This document shows positions 51,640 to 60,171 of a stretch of 64,000 nucleotides of DNA, one piece after another. The stretch comes from Micromonospora marina. Lineage in GTDB: Bacteria > Actinomycetota > Actinomycetes > Mycobacteriales > Micromonosporaceae. Location: assembly GCF_900091565.1 (NCBI RefSeq), contig NZ_FMCV01000007.1, positions 1 through 64,000 on the forward strand. Reading direction: 5' to 3'. The notes below the pieces were generated by a model. The model was not told the DNA's origin and searched no databases. It saw only the letters and a program-made list of their open reading frames with translations. Within the stretch, counting starts at the first letter, position 1, and each line of letters opens with the position of its first letter. Position numbers and translations under genes: made by a program.

Positions 51640-52099
51640 GTGAGCTCCTCACGTAGTTGGACGCCCTCAACACGCCCACGACCCGCTCGCCGGTTTCAGC
51701 GGTCCGGGAAATTCTGCTACCCGCCGGGGTCGCGGGTCGGGTGGGCGTGTGCGGCGATCGCAGGCCGCGACTCCGCAGACGTGGATCGGCCGCGCGGACG
51801 CCGTGGAGCCGATCCACGTCTGCCCGCCCCCGACAGCAGACTGAACTCGCCCGCAGGTCGTTCCTCAGTACGGCATGGTGACGATCACCACGCTCGGCAG
51901 ACTCTCCCCCGACGGAAGGGTAGGTTCGGTGCCGATGACCGAGGCGTGGCCCGGGTGACGCCTGGGGTGCCTGTGATGCGTCCGGGCAACGACGCCCTCA
52001 AGCCGCCGGCCGGCTGTTGCTGAATCGCGAAAAGCCGCGCCCCTTGTTTCGGGGCCGGATCTGTGCGCGTCCACGAGACGCCCGAGTGGAAATGGCTCT
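51640..52099. other. 460-bp gap with strong hairpin and dispersed repeat
   Basis: No gene is convincing. It holds a 16-bp perfect stem: GCAGACGTGGATCGGC at 51775-51790 pairs with 51808-51823, loop 17 nt. Directly after it is copy 2 of the 38-nt dispersed repeat (51831-51868). The region may be the footprint of a small mobile unit between the sigma cluster and the SulP gene. The right end should contain the promoter of the SulP gene. Confidence 0.5.
51831..51868. repeat. 38-nt dispersed repeat, copy 2
   Basis: It matches 24914-24951 at 34 of 38 positions, in the same orientation. Here it is intergenic and follows a perfect hairpin, whereas copy 1 overlaps a stop codon. Confidence 0.55.
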
Positions 52100-53599
52100 A
52101 TGTCTCCCGTGCTGTCACCGGTCGTCCGGCCGCGTCTGTCCCGTCCCTCGTGGCTGTCGCCGAAGGTGTTCCGCACCGAGGTACTCGCCGGCCTGGTCGT
52201 CGCGCTGGCGCTGATCCCGGAGGCGATCTCCTTCTCGATCCTGGCCGGGGTCGACCCGCGGGTGGGGTTGTTCGCCTCGTTCACCATGGCCGTCACGATC
52301 GCGATCTGCGGTGGCCGGCCGGCGATGATCTCCGCAGCGACCGGAGCGATCGCCCTGGTGGTCGCGCCGCTGGCGAAGGAGCACGGGCTGGACTACCTGA
52401 TCGCGGCGGTGATCCTCGGCGGCGCGATCCAGGTCCTGCTCGCGGCGCTCGGGGTGGCGAAGCTGATGCGGTTCATCCCGCGCAGCGTCATGGTCGGCTT
52501 CGTCAACGCCCTGGCGATCCTGATCTTCGCCGCGCAGATTCCGCACCTGCTCGGCGTGCCCTGGCTGGTCTACCCCCTCGTCGCCGTCGCCCTGGCGATC
52601 ATGGTCGGGCTGCCCCGGCTCACCCGCGCCGTTCCGGCGCCGCTGGTCGCCATCGTGGTGCTGACCGTGGTCACCGTCGTCGCCGGCGTGGCGGTGCCGA
52701 CCGTCGGTGACGAAGGTGCCCTGCCGGACAGCCTGCCCACCCTCGGCCTGCCGCAGATCCCCTGGACCATGGACACCCTCACCCTCATCGCTCCCTACGC
52801 CGTGGGGATCGCGCTGGTCGGACTGATGGAGTCGCTGATGACCGCCAAGCTCGTCGACGACATCACCGACACGCACTCCAACAAGACCCGCGAGTCCTGG
52901 GGCCAGGGTGTGGCCAACATCGTGACCGGGTTCTTCGGCGGCATGGGCGGCTGCGCGATGATCGGCCAGACGATGATCAACGTGAAGGCCTCCGGCGCCC
53001 GTACCCGGTTGTCGACGTTCTTGGCGGGCGTGTTCCTGCTGGTCCTGGTCGTCGCGCTCGGTGACGTGGTCGCCGTCATCCCGATGGCCGCCCTCGTCGC
53101 CGTGATGATCATCGTGGCGGTGTCGACGTTCGACTGGCACTCCGTCACCCCGGCCACGCTCAAGCGGATGCCGTACGGCGAGACGATCGTCATGCTCGCC
53201 ACCGTCGGCACCACCCTGGCCACCCACAACCTGGCCATCGGCGTCGTCGCCGGCGTCCTCGCCGCCATGGTGATCTTCGCCCGCCGGGTCGCCCACCTGG
53301 TCGAGGTCACCAGCGTCCTCGACCCCGACGGCACCACCCGGATCTACTCCGTGCACGGGGAGCTGTTCTTCGCCTCCAGCAACGACCTCGTCGGCCAGTT
53401 CGACTACGCGAACGACCCGGACACGGTGGTCATCGACATGACCCACGCTCACGTCTGGGACGCCTCCTCCGTCGCCGCCCTCGACGCGATCACCACCAAG
53501 TACGCCACGCGGGGCAAGTCCGTGGAGATCATCGAGCTGAACCAGCCCAGCGCCCGCATCCACGACACCCTCGCCGGGCAGCTCGGCGTCGGTCACTGA
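52100..53599 (+). CDS. SulP-family anion transporter with STAS domain
   Basis: The 499-residue protein has ten or more membrane helices from ~25 to 390 (VLAGLVVALALIPEAISFSILAGVDP opens the SulP fold; GGRPAMISAATGAIALVVAPL is the second signature). A C-terminal STAS domain follows (YSVHGELFFASSNDLVGQFDY, DPDTVVIDMTHAHVWDASSVAALDAI). SulP proteins move sulfate, bicarbonate or other anions; the substrate cannot be told by eye. The downstream MerR regulator starts within the stop codon (TGATG), so the two form an operon. Confidence 0.92.
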   Translation: MSPVLSPVVRPRLSRPSWLSPKVFRTEVLAGLVVALALIPEAISFSILAGVDPRVGLFASFTMAVTIAICGGRPAMISAATGAIALVVAPLAKEHGLDYLIAAVILGGAIQVLLAALGVAKLMRFIPRSVMVGFVNALAILIFAAQIPHLLGVPWLVYPLVAVALAIMVGLPRLTRAVPAPLVAIVVLTVVTVVAGVAVPTVGDEGALPDSLPTLGLPQIPWTMDTLTLIAPYAVGIALVGLMESLMTAKLVDDITDTHSNKTRESWGQGVANIVTGFFGGMGGCAMIGQTMINVKASGARTRLSTFLAGVFLLVLVVALGDVVAVIPMAALVAVMIIVAVSTFDWHSVTPATLKRMPYGETIVMLATVGTTLATHNLAIGVVAGVLAAMVIFARRVAHLVEVTSVLDPDGTTRIYSVHGELFFASSNDLVGQFDYANDPDTVVIDMTHAHVWDASSVAALDAITTKYATRGKSVEIIELNQPSARIHDTLAGQLGVGH

Positions 53600-54042
53600 T
53601 GGCCGCCGCCACCAGCCGGAACACCGGGCCGGAGCAACACGCCACCGGCCGCCTGATGCAGATCGGCGAGGCAGCCGAGCGCGTCGGGCTGAGCATCCGG
53701 ACGATCCGCCACTACGAGGACGCGGGCCTGATCGTGCCCTCCACCCGCAGCGAAGGCGGCTTCCGCCTCTACACCGAACCCGACCTCGACCGCCTCGCCG
53801 TCGTCAAGCGGATGAAACCCCTCGGGTTCAGCCTCGATGAGATGCGTGACCTGCTCACCGTCCTCGACGCCCTCGACACCGCCACCGGCACCGACCGCGC
53901 CGAGCTGCTCGACCGGCTGGGCATGTTCCACACCGCCGCCACCACCCGCGTCACCGCGCTGCGCGACGAACTCGCCGTGGCTGAAGGCTTCGCCGACACC
54001 CTCCGCGACGAACTCGACCATCATGGGAGCCCGGCAGGCTGA
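53599..54042 (+). CDS. MerR-family regulator
   Basis: The 147-residue protein has the MerR winged helix LMQIGEAAERVGLSIRTIRHYEDAGLIVPSTRSEGGFRLYTEPDLDRL, then a coiled-coil dimer helix (LLTVLDALDTATGTDRAELLDRL) and a short C-terminus. No cysteines suitable for metal sensing are present. It is translationally coupled to the SulP gene and probably regulates it. Confidence 0.9.
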   Translation: MAAATSRNTGPEQHATGRLMQIGEAAERVGLSIRTIRHYEDAGLIVPSTRSEGGFRLYTEPDLDRLAVVKRMKPLGFSLDEMRDLLTVLDALDTATGTDRAELLDRLGMFHTAATTRVTALRDELAVAEGFADTLRDELDHHGSPAG

Positions 54043-54070
54043 GCACCGCCGCTGCCGAATACCAGGGTCA

Positions 54071-54280
54071 TCAGTCGTCGTCGGCAACCGTGGTGCCGAC
54101 GGCGGAGCGGGCACCCTCGATCACACCCCGGGTTCGGCGGATGCGGTCAATCCGGCAGCCCGCGACATCGGCCACGTGGAGTAACACGTCGGCGAACGTC
54201 TCGACCGAGCGGCAGTGTCCACGTTCGCCCGGCACTCCGTTCGGGCGGTGTACGTCACAGGCGTACCCGGGGAGCGCCAA
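54071..54280 (-). CDS. Possible small protein or gene fragment
   Basis: The 69-codon frame has a protein-like central part (HCRSVETFADVLLHVADVAGCRIDRIRRTRGVIEGARSAVG). It is the only plausible coding signal in the 355-bp gap 54043-54397. It lacks a clear ribosome-binding site and matches no family I know. Confidence 0.25.
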   Translation of the reverse strand: MALPGYACDVHRPNGVPGERGHCRSVETFADVLLHVADVAGCRIDRIRRTRGVIEGARSAVGTTVADDD

Positions 54281-54397
54281 TCCCCGCCGGAGCAGGCCTG
54301 CCTCTTGCCGCGACCGGCGCCCGGCGCCCGGCGGCGAATCATGGCGTCGGGCCCGGCCAGCCGGCTGAGCAGCGAGACCTCGACCTGGCTCGGCCGG

Positions 54398-55165
54398 TCA
54401 GGTGCGCAGCACGTTGGCGTAGATCAGCCAGGCCAGAGCGGACTTGGCCGCGAAACTGAGCACGATGTACGAGACCTCGCCGTAGCGGTAGTCGCGCCAC
54501 CGACCACGCTGGGCGTACTGCAGGGCCATGTTGACCGCGAAGCTCGCGAAGAGCAGGAACTGCACGATGATGATCGCCCACACGAAGCCGGGGATCTCCG
54601 GCGGCTGGGCGACGTAGACGCCGATCGCCAGCCAGGGGGCCAGGCCGACCAGCGTGCCGAACCAGAAGACGCTCCAGTCGGCGCGCCCCGGCGTCTGCTG
54701 CCGCTCCATCAGCAGCCCGAACAGGATCATCGCGGTGTTCGCGGCGAAGATCCCGATGACCGCCGCGAGGTCGCGGATCCCGACGAACAGACCGATCAGC
54801 ACGATCATGATCGAGGCGCTGACCGAGTACTCGATCCAGCGGGCGTAGTTGGCGCGGCGGTCGAGGTTGCGCTCGTACCAGCGGTGCACGCCCGGCGCGG
54901 CGGTGACGAAGTGGTCCAGTGCGGCGAGGAGCAGGAACACCGCCACCGCCGGTCCGACGGCGATCCGGAAGGCCACCTCCGGAAGCGTGGCGTCCCGCAA
55001 CGTCACCGGGTCCGCCGTCAGGTACGACGCGGTGATCGGCAGGGACAGGTCGCTGCTGGCCGCCCACATCCAGACGCCCTCGGCAGTCAGCAACACTCCG
55101 ACGAGCACGTTGAACCCGCGCAACCGCCGGTAACGGTCACTGTCCGCCGCCGCGTGGTGCCCCAT
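54398..55165 (-). CDS. Heliorhodopsin
   Basis: The 255-residue protein has seven membrane helices. Helix G contains SFAAKSALAW, putting the retinal-binding Lys at 241. Helix C has ARWIEYSVSASIMIVLI with the presumed counter-ion Glu112. FWFGTLVGLAPWLAIGVYV in helix E is another family hallmark. Length fits heliorhodopsins (~250-260 residues), whose N-terminus is cytoplasmic, inverted relative to type-1 rhodopsins. ATG 55165 is chosen because the upstream extension is Arg-rich and unlike the family. The role of heliorhodopsins is unsettled (light signalling, or regulation of partner enzymes or transporters). No carotenoid or retinal genes are in this window. Confidence 0.88.
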   Translation of the reverse strand: MGHHAAADSDRYRRLRGFNVLVGVLLTAEGVWMWAASSDLSLPITASYLTADPVTLRDATLPEVAFRIAVGPAVAVFLLLAALDHFVTAAPGVHRWYERNLDRRANYARWIEYSVSASIMIVLIGLFVGIRDLAAVIGIFAANTAMILFGLLMERQQTPGRADWSVFWFGTLVGLAPWLAIGVYVAQPPEIPGFVWAIIIVQFLLFASFAVNMALQYAQRGRWRDYRYGEVSYIVLSFAAKSALAWLIYANVLRT

Positions 55166-55236
55166 GCGCGCCACCCTAGGTAACCGATGGAGCCGTCCGC
55201 CGGATTTTGGGCACATCCCCGGCGCGCAGTGGAGGC

Positions 55237-55689
55237 TTACTGATCGCCCTTGTCGTCCCGCCACCTGTCGATGAGCGCCGGTAGTTCGCGCCAGAGGTAG
55301 TCGTAGAAGTCGCGCATCTCGGCGAGGCGGGCTCCGGCGAGGCTGCCCGCGCCGGCGACGGTGATGCCTTCTTCGGCGGCTTCCCGCAGGCTTCCGATCA
55401 TCGCGTTCTGGCCTGACATGAGGGTGGCCCAGGCACCCTCGCGGAGCCGGAAGTGCTCGCGGCGGCTGCCCGGAGCGGGTACCCGCTCGATCAACCCGAC
55501 GGTCGCGAGGGACTTGATGGCGGTGGACACGCTGCCGGAACTGATGGCCAGGGTGTCCGCGATCTCGCCGGCGGTCATCGTCTCCTGGTCGGTGAACAAC
55601 AACGCCGCCAGGACACGCGCCGTCATCCGTTGCAGTCCGCCCTCGGCGAGGGTCAGTGCCAGCTTCTCCGCCGGCCCACTCAAAGCCAT
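55237..55689 (-). CDS. MarR/GbsR-type regulator
   Basis: The 150-residue protein has the winged helix LTLAEGGLQRMTARVLAALLFTDQETMTAGEIADTLAISSGSVSTAIKSLATVGLIERV, then a helical dimerisation region ending in a Trp/Arg-rich tail. ATG 55689 is chosen because GGGAGGG lies six bases before it; upstream in-frame starts reach to within three bases of the divergent gene. It probably represses the divergent ABC exporter through the dyad in the shared promoter region. Confidence 0.82.
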   Translation of the reverse strand: MALSGPAEKLALTLAEGGLQRMTARVLAALLFTDQETMTAGEIADTLAISSGSVSTAIKSLATVGLIERVPAPGSRREHFRLREGAWATLMSGQNAMIGSLREAAEEGITVAGAGSLAGARLAEMRDFYDYLWRELPALIDRWRDDKGDQ

Positions 55690-55727
55690 CCGCGCCCTCC
55701 CGTGCTCCATCATCCGGAAGCCTAACA

Positions 55728-55772
55728 TCTTGCAGTCTTCAGAAATCTTTGAAAGTTCGATACTCTGCAAGA
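55728..55772. promoter_or_regulatory. Divergent promoter region with inverted repeat
   Basis: TCTTGCAG (55728-55735) and CTGCAAGA (55765-55772) form a perfect 8-bp inverted repeat around an AT-rich core that itself has an imperfect dyad (TTCAGAAATCTTTGAA, 55738-55753). GATACT at 55759-55764 could be a -10 box for the plus-strand exporter, giving a nearly leaderless transcript for ATG 55774. It is a likely target of the MarR-type regulator. Confidence 0.55.
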
Positions 55773-55773
55773 C

Positions 55774-56688
55774 ATGCCTGACGTCATCAAGCTGGAGAGA
55801 CTGACAAAGGCCTACGGCCGCCGCCGAGGTCTGCGAGACCTGGACCTGTCAGTCGCCGAGGGAGAAGTGTTCGGCTACCTGGGCCCGAACGGGGCCGGCA
55901 AGTCGACCACCATCCGCGTGCTGCTGGACCTGATCCGGCCGACCAGCGGACGCGCGCTGGTGTTCGGGCACGACCCCCGCCGCGACGCGGTGGCGCTGCA
56001 CCGGCGCATCGGATACCTCGCCGGTGAGTTCGTGGTCGACCCCCGGCAGCGCGTCGGTGCGTGCCTGACGTTCCTGGCCGAACTGCGCGGAGGCGTACCG
56101 AAGGCACGCATCGGCGAGCTGGCCGGACGGTTGGATCTGGATCTGACCGCACGGATCAAGACCCTGTCCAAGGGCAACCGGCAGAAGATCGGCCTGGTCC
56201 AGGCATTCATGCACCGCCCCGAGCTGCTGATCCTCGACGAGCCGACGTCCGGCCTGGACCCCCTGGTGCAGCAGACCTTCCTCGACCTGGTCCGCGAAGC
56301 CAGAGCCGACGGACAGACCGTGTTCATGTCCTCGCACATCATGAGCGAGGTCGAGGCGGTCGCCGACCGGGTCGGCATCATCCGCGACGGCCGGCTCGTC
56401 GCACTCGACACGGTGGCTCGACTCCGCGACCGCAGCGTGCACGAATTCCAGGTCACGTTCGCCGAGCCGGTCGACGAAACCGCACTCGCCGCCCTGCCAG
56501 AAGTGACCGGCCTGACCATCGACGGCCCGACCGCGAGGTTCCGCCTCGCCGGAAGCCCCGACCGGCTCATCCGCGTACTCGCCCAGCAGCGGGTCGCGAG
56601 CCTCCGCGCGACCGAACCTGACCTGGAACAGCTGTTCCTCACCTACTACCAGGCCGACTCGGCGAGCAAGGAGACCACGCATGCCTGA
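55774..56688 (+). CDS. ABC exporter ATP-binding protein
   Basis: The 304-residue protein has Walker A LGPNGAGKST, a Q-loop region around YLAGEFVVD, signature LSKGNRQK, Walker B LLILDEPTSGLDP and H-loop MSSHI. A C-terminal ~80-residue extension (VTFAEPVDETALAALPEV) is typical of drug-exporter NBDs. The LSKGN signature differs from LSGGQ but is common in this subgroup. The permease gene overlaps by eight bases. It is probably controlled by the divergent MarR-like gene, so export of a toxic compound is likely. Confidence 0.93.
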   Translation: MPDVIKLERLTKAYGRRRGLRDLDLSVAEGEVFGYLGPNGAGKSTTIRVLLDLIRPTSGRALVFGHDPRRDAVALHRRIGYLAGEFVVDPRQRVGACLTFLAELRGGVPKARIGELAGRLDLDLTARIKTLSKGNRQKIGLVQAFMHRPELLILDEPTSGLDPLVQQTFLDLVREARADGQTVFMSSHIMSEVEAVADRVGIIRDGRLVALDTVARLRDRSVHEFQVTFAEPVDETALAALPEVTGLTIDGPTARFRLAGSPDRLIRVLAQQRVASLRATEPDLEQLFLTYYQADSASKETTHA

Positions 56689-57469
56689 CCTGCTGACCAA
56701 GACGCTGTGGGACGGCCGGCGCGCCCTGGCCGCCTTCACCGCCGGCACTGCCCTGCTCGCCGCGATGTATGCCGGTTTCTACCCTCAGGTCGCCGAGGGC
56801 GCGATGGGGCAGACCGTCGAAGGCTTCTCCCCCGCACTACGACAGGCGCTACGGATGGAGGATCTGGCCTCCGCCGCCGGCTACCTGGGCTCCAGCGTGT
56901 TCGGCATCATCGTCCCTCTCGTCGCCGTCATCTTCGGCATCGCCACCGGCACCCGCGCCATCGCGGGCGACGAGGAAGCCGGCTACCTCGACCTGCTCCT
57001 CGCCCACCCGGTCAGCCGGACCCGACTGCTACTGCACCGCTTCGCCGCACTCACCACCGGCGCCATCCTGATCGCGGCGGTGGTCCTGCTGGCCATGCTC
57101 GCCGTCCGGCCCGGCGCACGACTCGACAGCATCACCGTCGGCCACTTCACCGCCCAGTGTCTCGCCCTGGCCCTGCTGATCATCGTCTTCGGGACGATCG
57201 CCATCACGATCGGTGCGGCCACCGGGAGCCGACCCACTGCCCTGGCCACCACCGCGGGCATCGCCGTCCTCACCTACGCCGCCAGCACCCTCGCCGGCCA
57301 GATCGGCGCCGACATCCTCCGCTACGCCTCCCCCTTCCACTACTACATCGGCGGAGAACCCCTGCGTAACGGCTTCCAATGGGCCGACCTGAGCATCCTG
57401 ACCGCCACCACCGCGATCCTGCTGACCGTCGCGGTAGCGGCATTCAACCGCCGCGACCTGACGAGCTGA
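56681..57469 (+). CDS. ABC-2 type exporter permease
   Basis: The 262-residue protein has six membrane segments (ALAAFTAGTALLAAMYAGFY, VFGIIVPLVAVIFGIATGTRAI, LTTGAILIAAVVLLAMLAV, CLALALLIIVFGTIAITIGAA, LATTAGIAVLTYAASTLAGQI, ILTATTAILLTVAVAAF) and the conserved EEAGYLDLLLAHPVSRTRLL after helix 2. It pairs with the ATPase encoded just upstream. The substrate is unknown. Confidence 0.9.
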   Translation: MPDLLTKTLWDGRRALAAFTAGTALLAAMYAGFYPQVAEGAMGQTVEGFSPALRQALRMEDLASAAGYLGSSVFGIIVPLVAVIFGIATGTRAIAGDEEAGYLDLLLAHPVSRTRLLLHRFAALTTGAILIAAVVLLAMLAVRPGARLDSITVGHFTAQCLALALLIIVFGTIAITIGAATGSRPTALATTAGIAVLTYAASTLAGQIGADILRYASPFHYYIGGEPLRNGFQWADLSILTATTAILLTVAVAAFNRRDLTS

Positions 57470-57482
57470 GCTCGAACGGCCC

Positions 57483-57580
57483 ATGCGCGCCGTCGCGACG
57501 ATCACCCTGGGCATCGTCGTCCACGACGAGCCTGTCTCGGCGGGCAGGATCGCGGCACTGTGCCTGATCGTCGGCGGTGC
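57483..57580 (+). pseudogene. SMR efflux protein, C-terminal fragment
   Basis: The frame reads VATITLGIVVHDEPVSAGRIAALCLIVGG, matching the last helix and preceding loop of small multidrug-resistance transporters, then loses similarity. Only about 30 of ~105 residues remain, so it is a remnant. Confidence 0.5.
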
Positions 57581-57649
57581 GCCGGGAACAGCAGGCCGGA
57601 CAGGACCTGTTCGTCGGCCACCGCGGAGACAATATTCTCAGGAGATCAC

Positions 57650-57960
57650 CATGCAACCTGCGCGAATTGCCGTACGCGTCAGCCGCTCACTCGGCGTGGA
57701 CCTCACCGATGGCGACAGCCTCGACGCCGCCCTCGCCCACGCCGACGCCGTCGTCGACACCACGAACTGTACGGCCACCGGACGCGACGAAGCAGTGGCC
57801 TACTTCGTGCCCGTATACCGCCGACCACCTTCGACGAGTGGCTCGCCGGGTCGCTACAGTCTCGCCCCTCCCAGCACCGAGCATCTGGGACCGGGGCACG
57901 GATGCCATCGACTGCTCAGCCGGGACGGCGTGCTCCTGCGGGAGCTGTAGAGCCGCAGGA
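57650..57960 (+). pseudogene. NAD(P)-binding (SDR/NmrA-like) protein remnant
   Basis: One frame gives VSRSLGVDLTDGDSLDAALAHADAVVDTTNCTATGRDEAVAYF, resembling the start of an atypical SDR. A second frame gives PTTFDEWLAG, a common later motif of the same family. The parts are brought together by deletion and frameshift. With the SMR fragment this makes 57,483-58,070 a decayed stretch without functional genes. Confidence 0.45.
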
Positions 57961-58070
57961 GCACGCCACGCGCAGGTGTTCTCGATCCAGTGGTGCCCTG
58001 ACGTCCGCGCCGCCGCCCCGTCGGGCCAGGACCGCCGAGGCGGCGCCGCGAACAGCTCAACCGGCAGAGT

Positions 58071-58814
58071 TCACGCTCGCTTTCGGAAGGTCGAACGCGC
58101 CCACAGATAACCGACGAGCGCGATGGCCACGCACCAGGTGACCGCGACGGACGCGTCGGTGGTGTCCGGCGTGCCGTCGAGCAGACCGCGCATGGTCTCG
58201 ATGATCGGCGTGAACGGCTGGTACTCGGCGAACTGCCGCAGGCCCGGGCCCATCTTCTCGGCCGGGACGATCGCGCTGCTGAAGAACGGCAGCATGACCA
58301 GCGGAACGGCGGCCATGCCCGCCGTCTCCGGTGACTTCGCGGACAACCCCAGCGCGACGGTGAACCAGCCCGCCGCGAATGCGAGCAGCACCGTGACGCC
58401 GCCCACCGCGAGCCAGTCGATCAGGCCGGCCTTCGGGCTGAACCCGAGCAGGAAGGCCACCCCGATGAGCGCCGCGACGGCGATCAGATTGGTCAGCAGG
58501 CTGGCGATGACGTGGCCTGCCAGGACCGCGCCTCGGGAGACGTCCATGACCTTGAACCGGTTGATGATGCCCTTGGTCATGTCGGAGTTCACCGCCGTCG
58601 CGGTGCCGCCCAGCCCGTAGCAGACGGCCAGCAGGATCAGGCCCGGCGTCGCGTAGTCGATGTAGTCGACGCCGACGTCGAAGGCGTCGCCGAACATGTA
58701 GACGAACATCAGCATGATGATGATCGGCATCAGGACGGCGTTGAACACCGACGTCGGGTTCCGGCCCAGGTGTTTGACGTTGCGGCGCAGCATGACGAGT
58801 GAGTTGGCGCTCAT
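58071..58814 (-). CDS. DrrB-like ABC-2 permease
   Basis: The 247-residue protein has six membrane helices, beginning RRNVKHLGRNPTSVFNAVLMPIIIMLMFVYMFG, with the loop GIINRFKVMDVSRGAVLAGHV and the late motif FQPFTPIIETMRGLL-like (EYQPFTPIIETMRGLLDG). These are standard for daunorubicin-resistance permeases. ATG 58814 overlaps the stop of the ATPase gene by four bases. It exports hydrophobic compounds together with that ATPase; the substrate is unknown. Confidence 0.92.
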   Translation of the reverse strand: MSANSLVMLRRNVKHLGRNPTSVFNAVLMPIIIMLMFVYMFGDAFDVGVDYIDYATPGLILLAVCYGLGGTATAVNSDMTKGIINRFKVMDVSRGAVLAGHVIASLLTNLIAVAALIGVAFLLGFSPKAGLIDWLAVGGVTVLLAFAAGWFTVALGLSAKSPETAGMAAVPLVMLPFFSSAIVPAEKMGPGLRQFAEYQPFTPIIETMRGLLDGTPDTTDASVAVTWCVAIALVGYLWARSTFRKRA

Positions 58815-59752
58815 TTCGCGTCCACCTCCGTGGGGTGGCCCGTCAGGGCGAGGAAGACATCGTCGAGGTCGGGGGTGTGCACGGAGCACCCCTCGGCGCT
58901 GAGGGAGTGCTCGTCCAGTCGGTCCAGCACGGCCCGCAGCGACTTCGTGCCGCCGTCGGCGGGCACCCGCAGGGCCAGCGCGTCGTCGTCGCGGGCCGCC
59001 TCCGGGAAGACCCCCGCGGCGGCGTCGAGGTCGGCGGCGGTGGCGAACCGCAGGCGTACGTGGGTGCCGGGAACGAGGCGCTTGAGCTCCTCGGGCGTGC
59101 CCTGCGCGACCAGGCGGCCCCGGTCGAGCACCGCGACGCGGTCGGCCAACTGGTCGGCCTCCTCCAGGTACTGCGTGGTGAGGAAGACGGTCACACCGTC
59201 GGCGACCAGGTCCCGCACGATCGACCACATGGTGCGGCGACTGCGGGGGTCCAGGCCCGTCGTCGGCTCGTCCAGGAAGATGATCTTAGGGTCGCCGACC
59301 AGCGTCATCGCCAGGTCGAGCTTGCGCCGCATGCCGCCGGAGTAGGTGGAGGCCGGCTTGTCCGCCGAGGTGGTCAGCTCGAACCGGTCCAACAGTCCTG
59401 CGACGATCCGCCTGCCGTCGCCGGTGACCCTCCGGTTGAGGTCGACCATCAACTGGAGGTTCTCCCGGCCGGTCAGCAACTCGTCGACGGCCGCGAACTG
59501 GCCGGTGACGCCGATCGCGGCGCGGACCGCGCGGGCGTCGGTGGCGAGGTCGTGGCCGGCGACACGGACCGTGCCCCCGTCGGCGTCCAGCAGCGTGGTC
59601 AGCACGTTGACCGTGGTCGTCTTGCCCGCGCCGTTGGGGCCGAGCAGGGAGAAGATGGTGCCGGCGGGAACCTCGAAGTCGATGCCGTCCAGGACGGACC
59701 TGTCCTTGTACGCCTTGCGCAGGCCCGAGACCGAGATCGCCGGGGCCGTCAC
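58811..59752 (-). CDS. DrrA-like ABC exporter ATP-binding protein
   Basis: The 313-residue protein has Walker A LGPNGAGKTTTVNVLTTLL, GQFAAVDELLTGRENL (the DrrA-type Q-loop region), signature YSGGMRRKLDLAM, Walker B KIIFLDEPTTGLDP and TTQYLEEAD. The C-terminal ~80 residues end PDLDDVFLALTG, as in DrrA. GTG 59752 overlaps the stop of the preceding gene by four bases. It is the second gene of a three-gene operon. Confidence 0.93.
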   Translation of the reverse strand: MTAPAISVSGLRKAYKDRSVLDGIDFEVPAGTIFSLLGPNGAGKTTTVNVLTTLLDADGGTVRVAGHDLATDARAVRAAIGVTGQFAAVDELLTGRENLQLMVDLNRRVTGDGRRIVAGLLDRFELTTSADKPASTYSGGMRRKLDLAMTLVGDPKIIFLDEPTTGLDPRSRRTMWSIVRDLVADGVTVFLTTQYLEEADQLADRVAVLDRGRLVAQGTPEELKRLVPGTHVRLRFATAADLDAAAGVFPEAARDDDALALRVPADGGTKSLRAVLDRLDEHSLSAEGCSVHTPDLDDVFLALTGHPTEVDAK

Positions 59753-60171
59753 GCGGTCACCTCGGCGGCGTCGAGGGCCGCGACGATCTTGTCGATCATG
59801 TCGGTGACGGCGGGGCCGGGCCCGCCCTGCCGAGTCCGCACGCCCGCGTCGAGGGCGACGACCACGGTACGGCGGAAGTTGTCGGCCTCGCTCGGGTCCT
59901 GGGCGGCGAGCAGCCGCATCGACTCGGTCAGTGCGGGCAGCACGCGATCGGCAATCTCGGCCACCGACCTGCCGCCGAGGTCCACGCTCGTCGATTTCTC
60001 GGCGAGCACGTGCCCGACCAGGCCGGTTGCCGAGGCCAAGGCGATGGATCCGTCGGTGGCGATCCGGTGAGGGGAGCCGCCGGCGGCTCCGGCGGCCGAG
60101 AGCAGCGTGACGGCCCCGTACGCGGCTGTTCGGAGCGTGAGTTTGTCGTGGGCGGAAAGGTTGACGGTCAT
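59749..60171 (-). CDS. Hypothetical protein heading the DrrAB-like operon
   Basis: The 140-residue protein is all-helical by eye: LSAHDKLTLRTAAYGAVTLLSAAGAAGG, a hydrophobic-looking central part, and VTDMIDKIVAALDAAEV at the end. GGAG lies ten bases before ATG 60171. Translational coupling to the exporter ATPase suggests an accessory or regulatory role. No family is recognised. Confidence 0.65.
   Translation of the reverse strand: MTVNLSAHDKLTLRTAAYGAVTLLSAAGAAGGSPHRIATDGSIALASATGLVGHVLAEKSTSVDLGGRSVAEIADRVLPALTESMRLLAAQDPSEADNFRRTVVVALDAGVRTRQGGPGPAVTDMIDKIVAALDAAEVTA

Noticed and set aside
52115-53596. 493-codon minus-strand frame rich in His/Asp/Gly
   Set aside because: Exact antisense shadow of the SulP transporter; composition is typical of a reversed membrane-protein gene.
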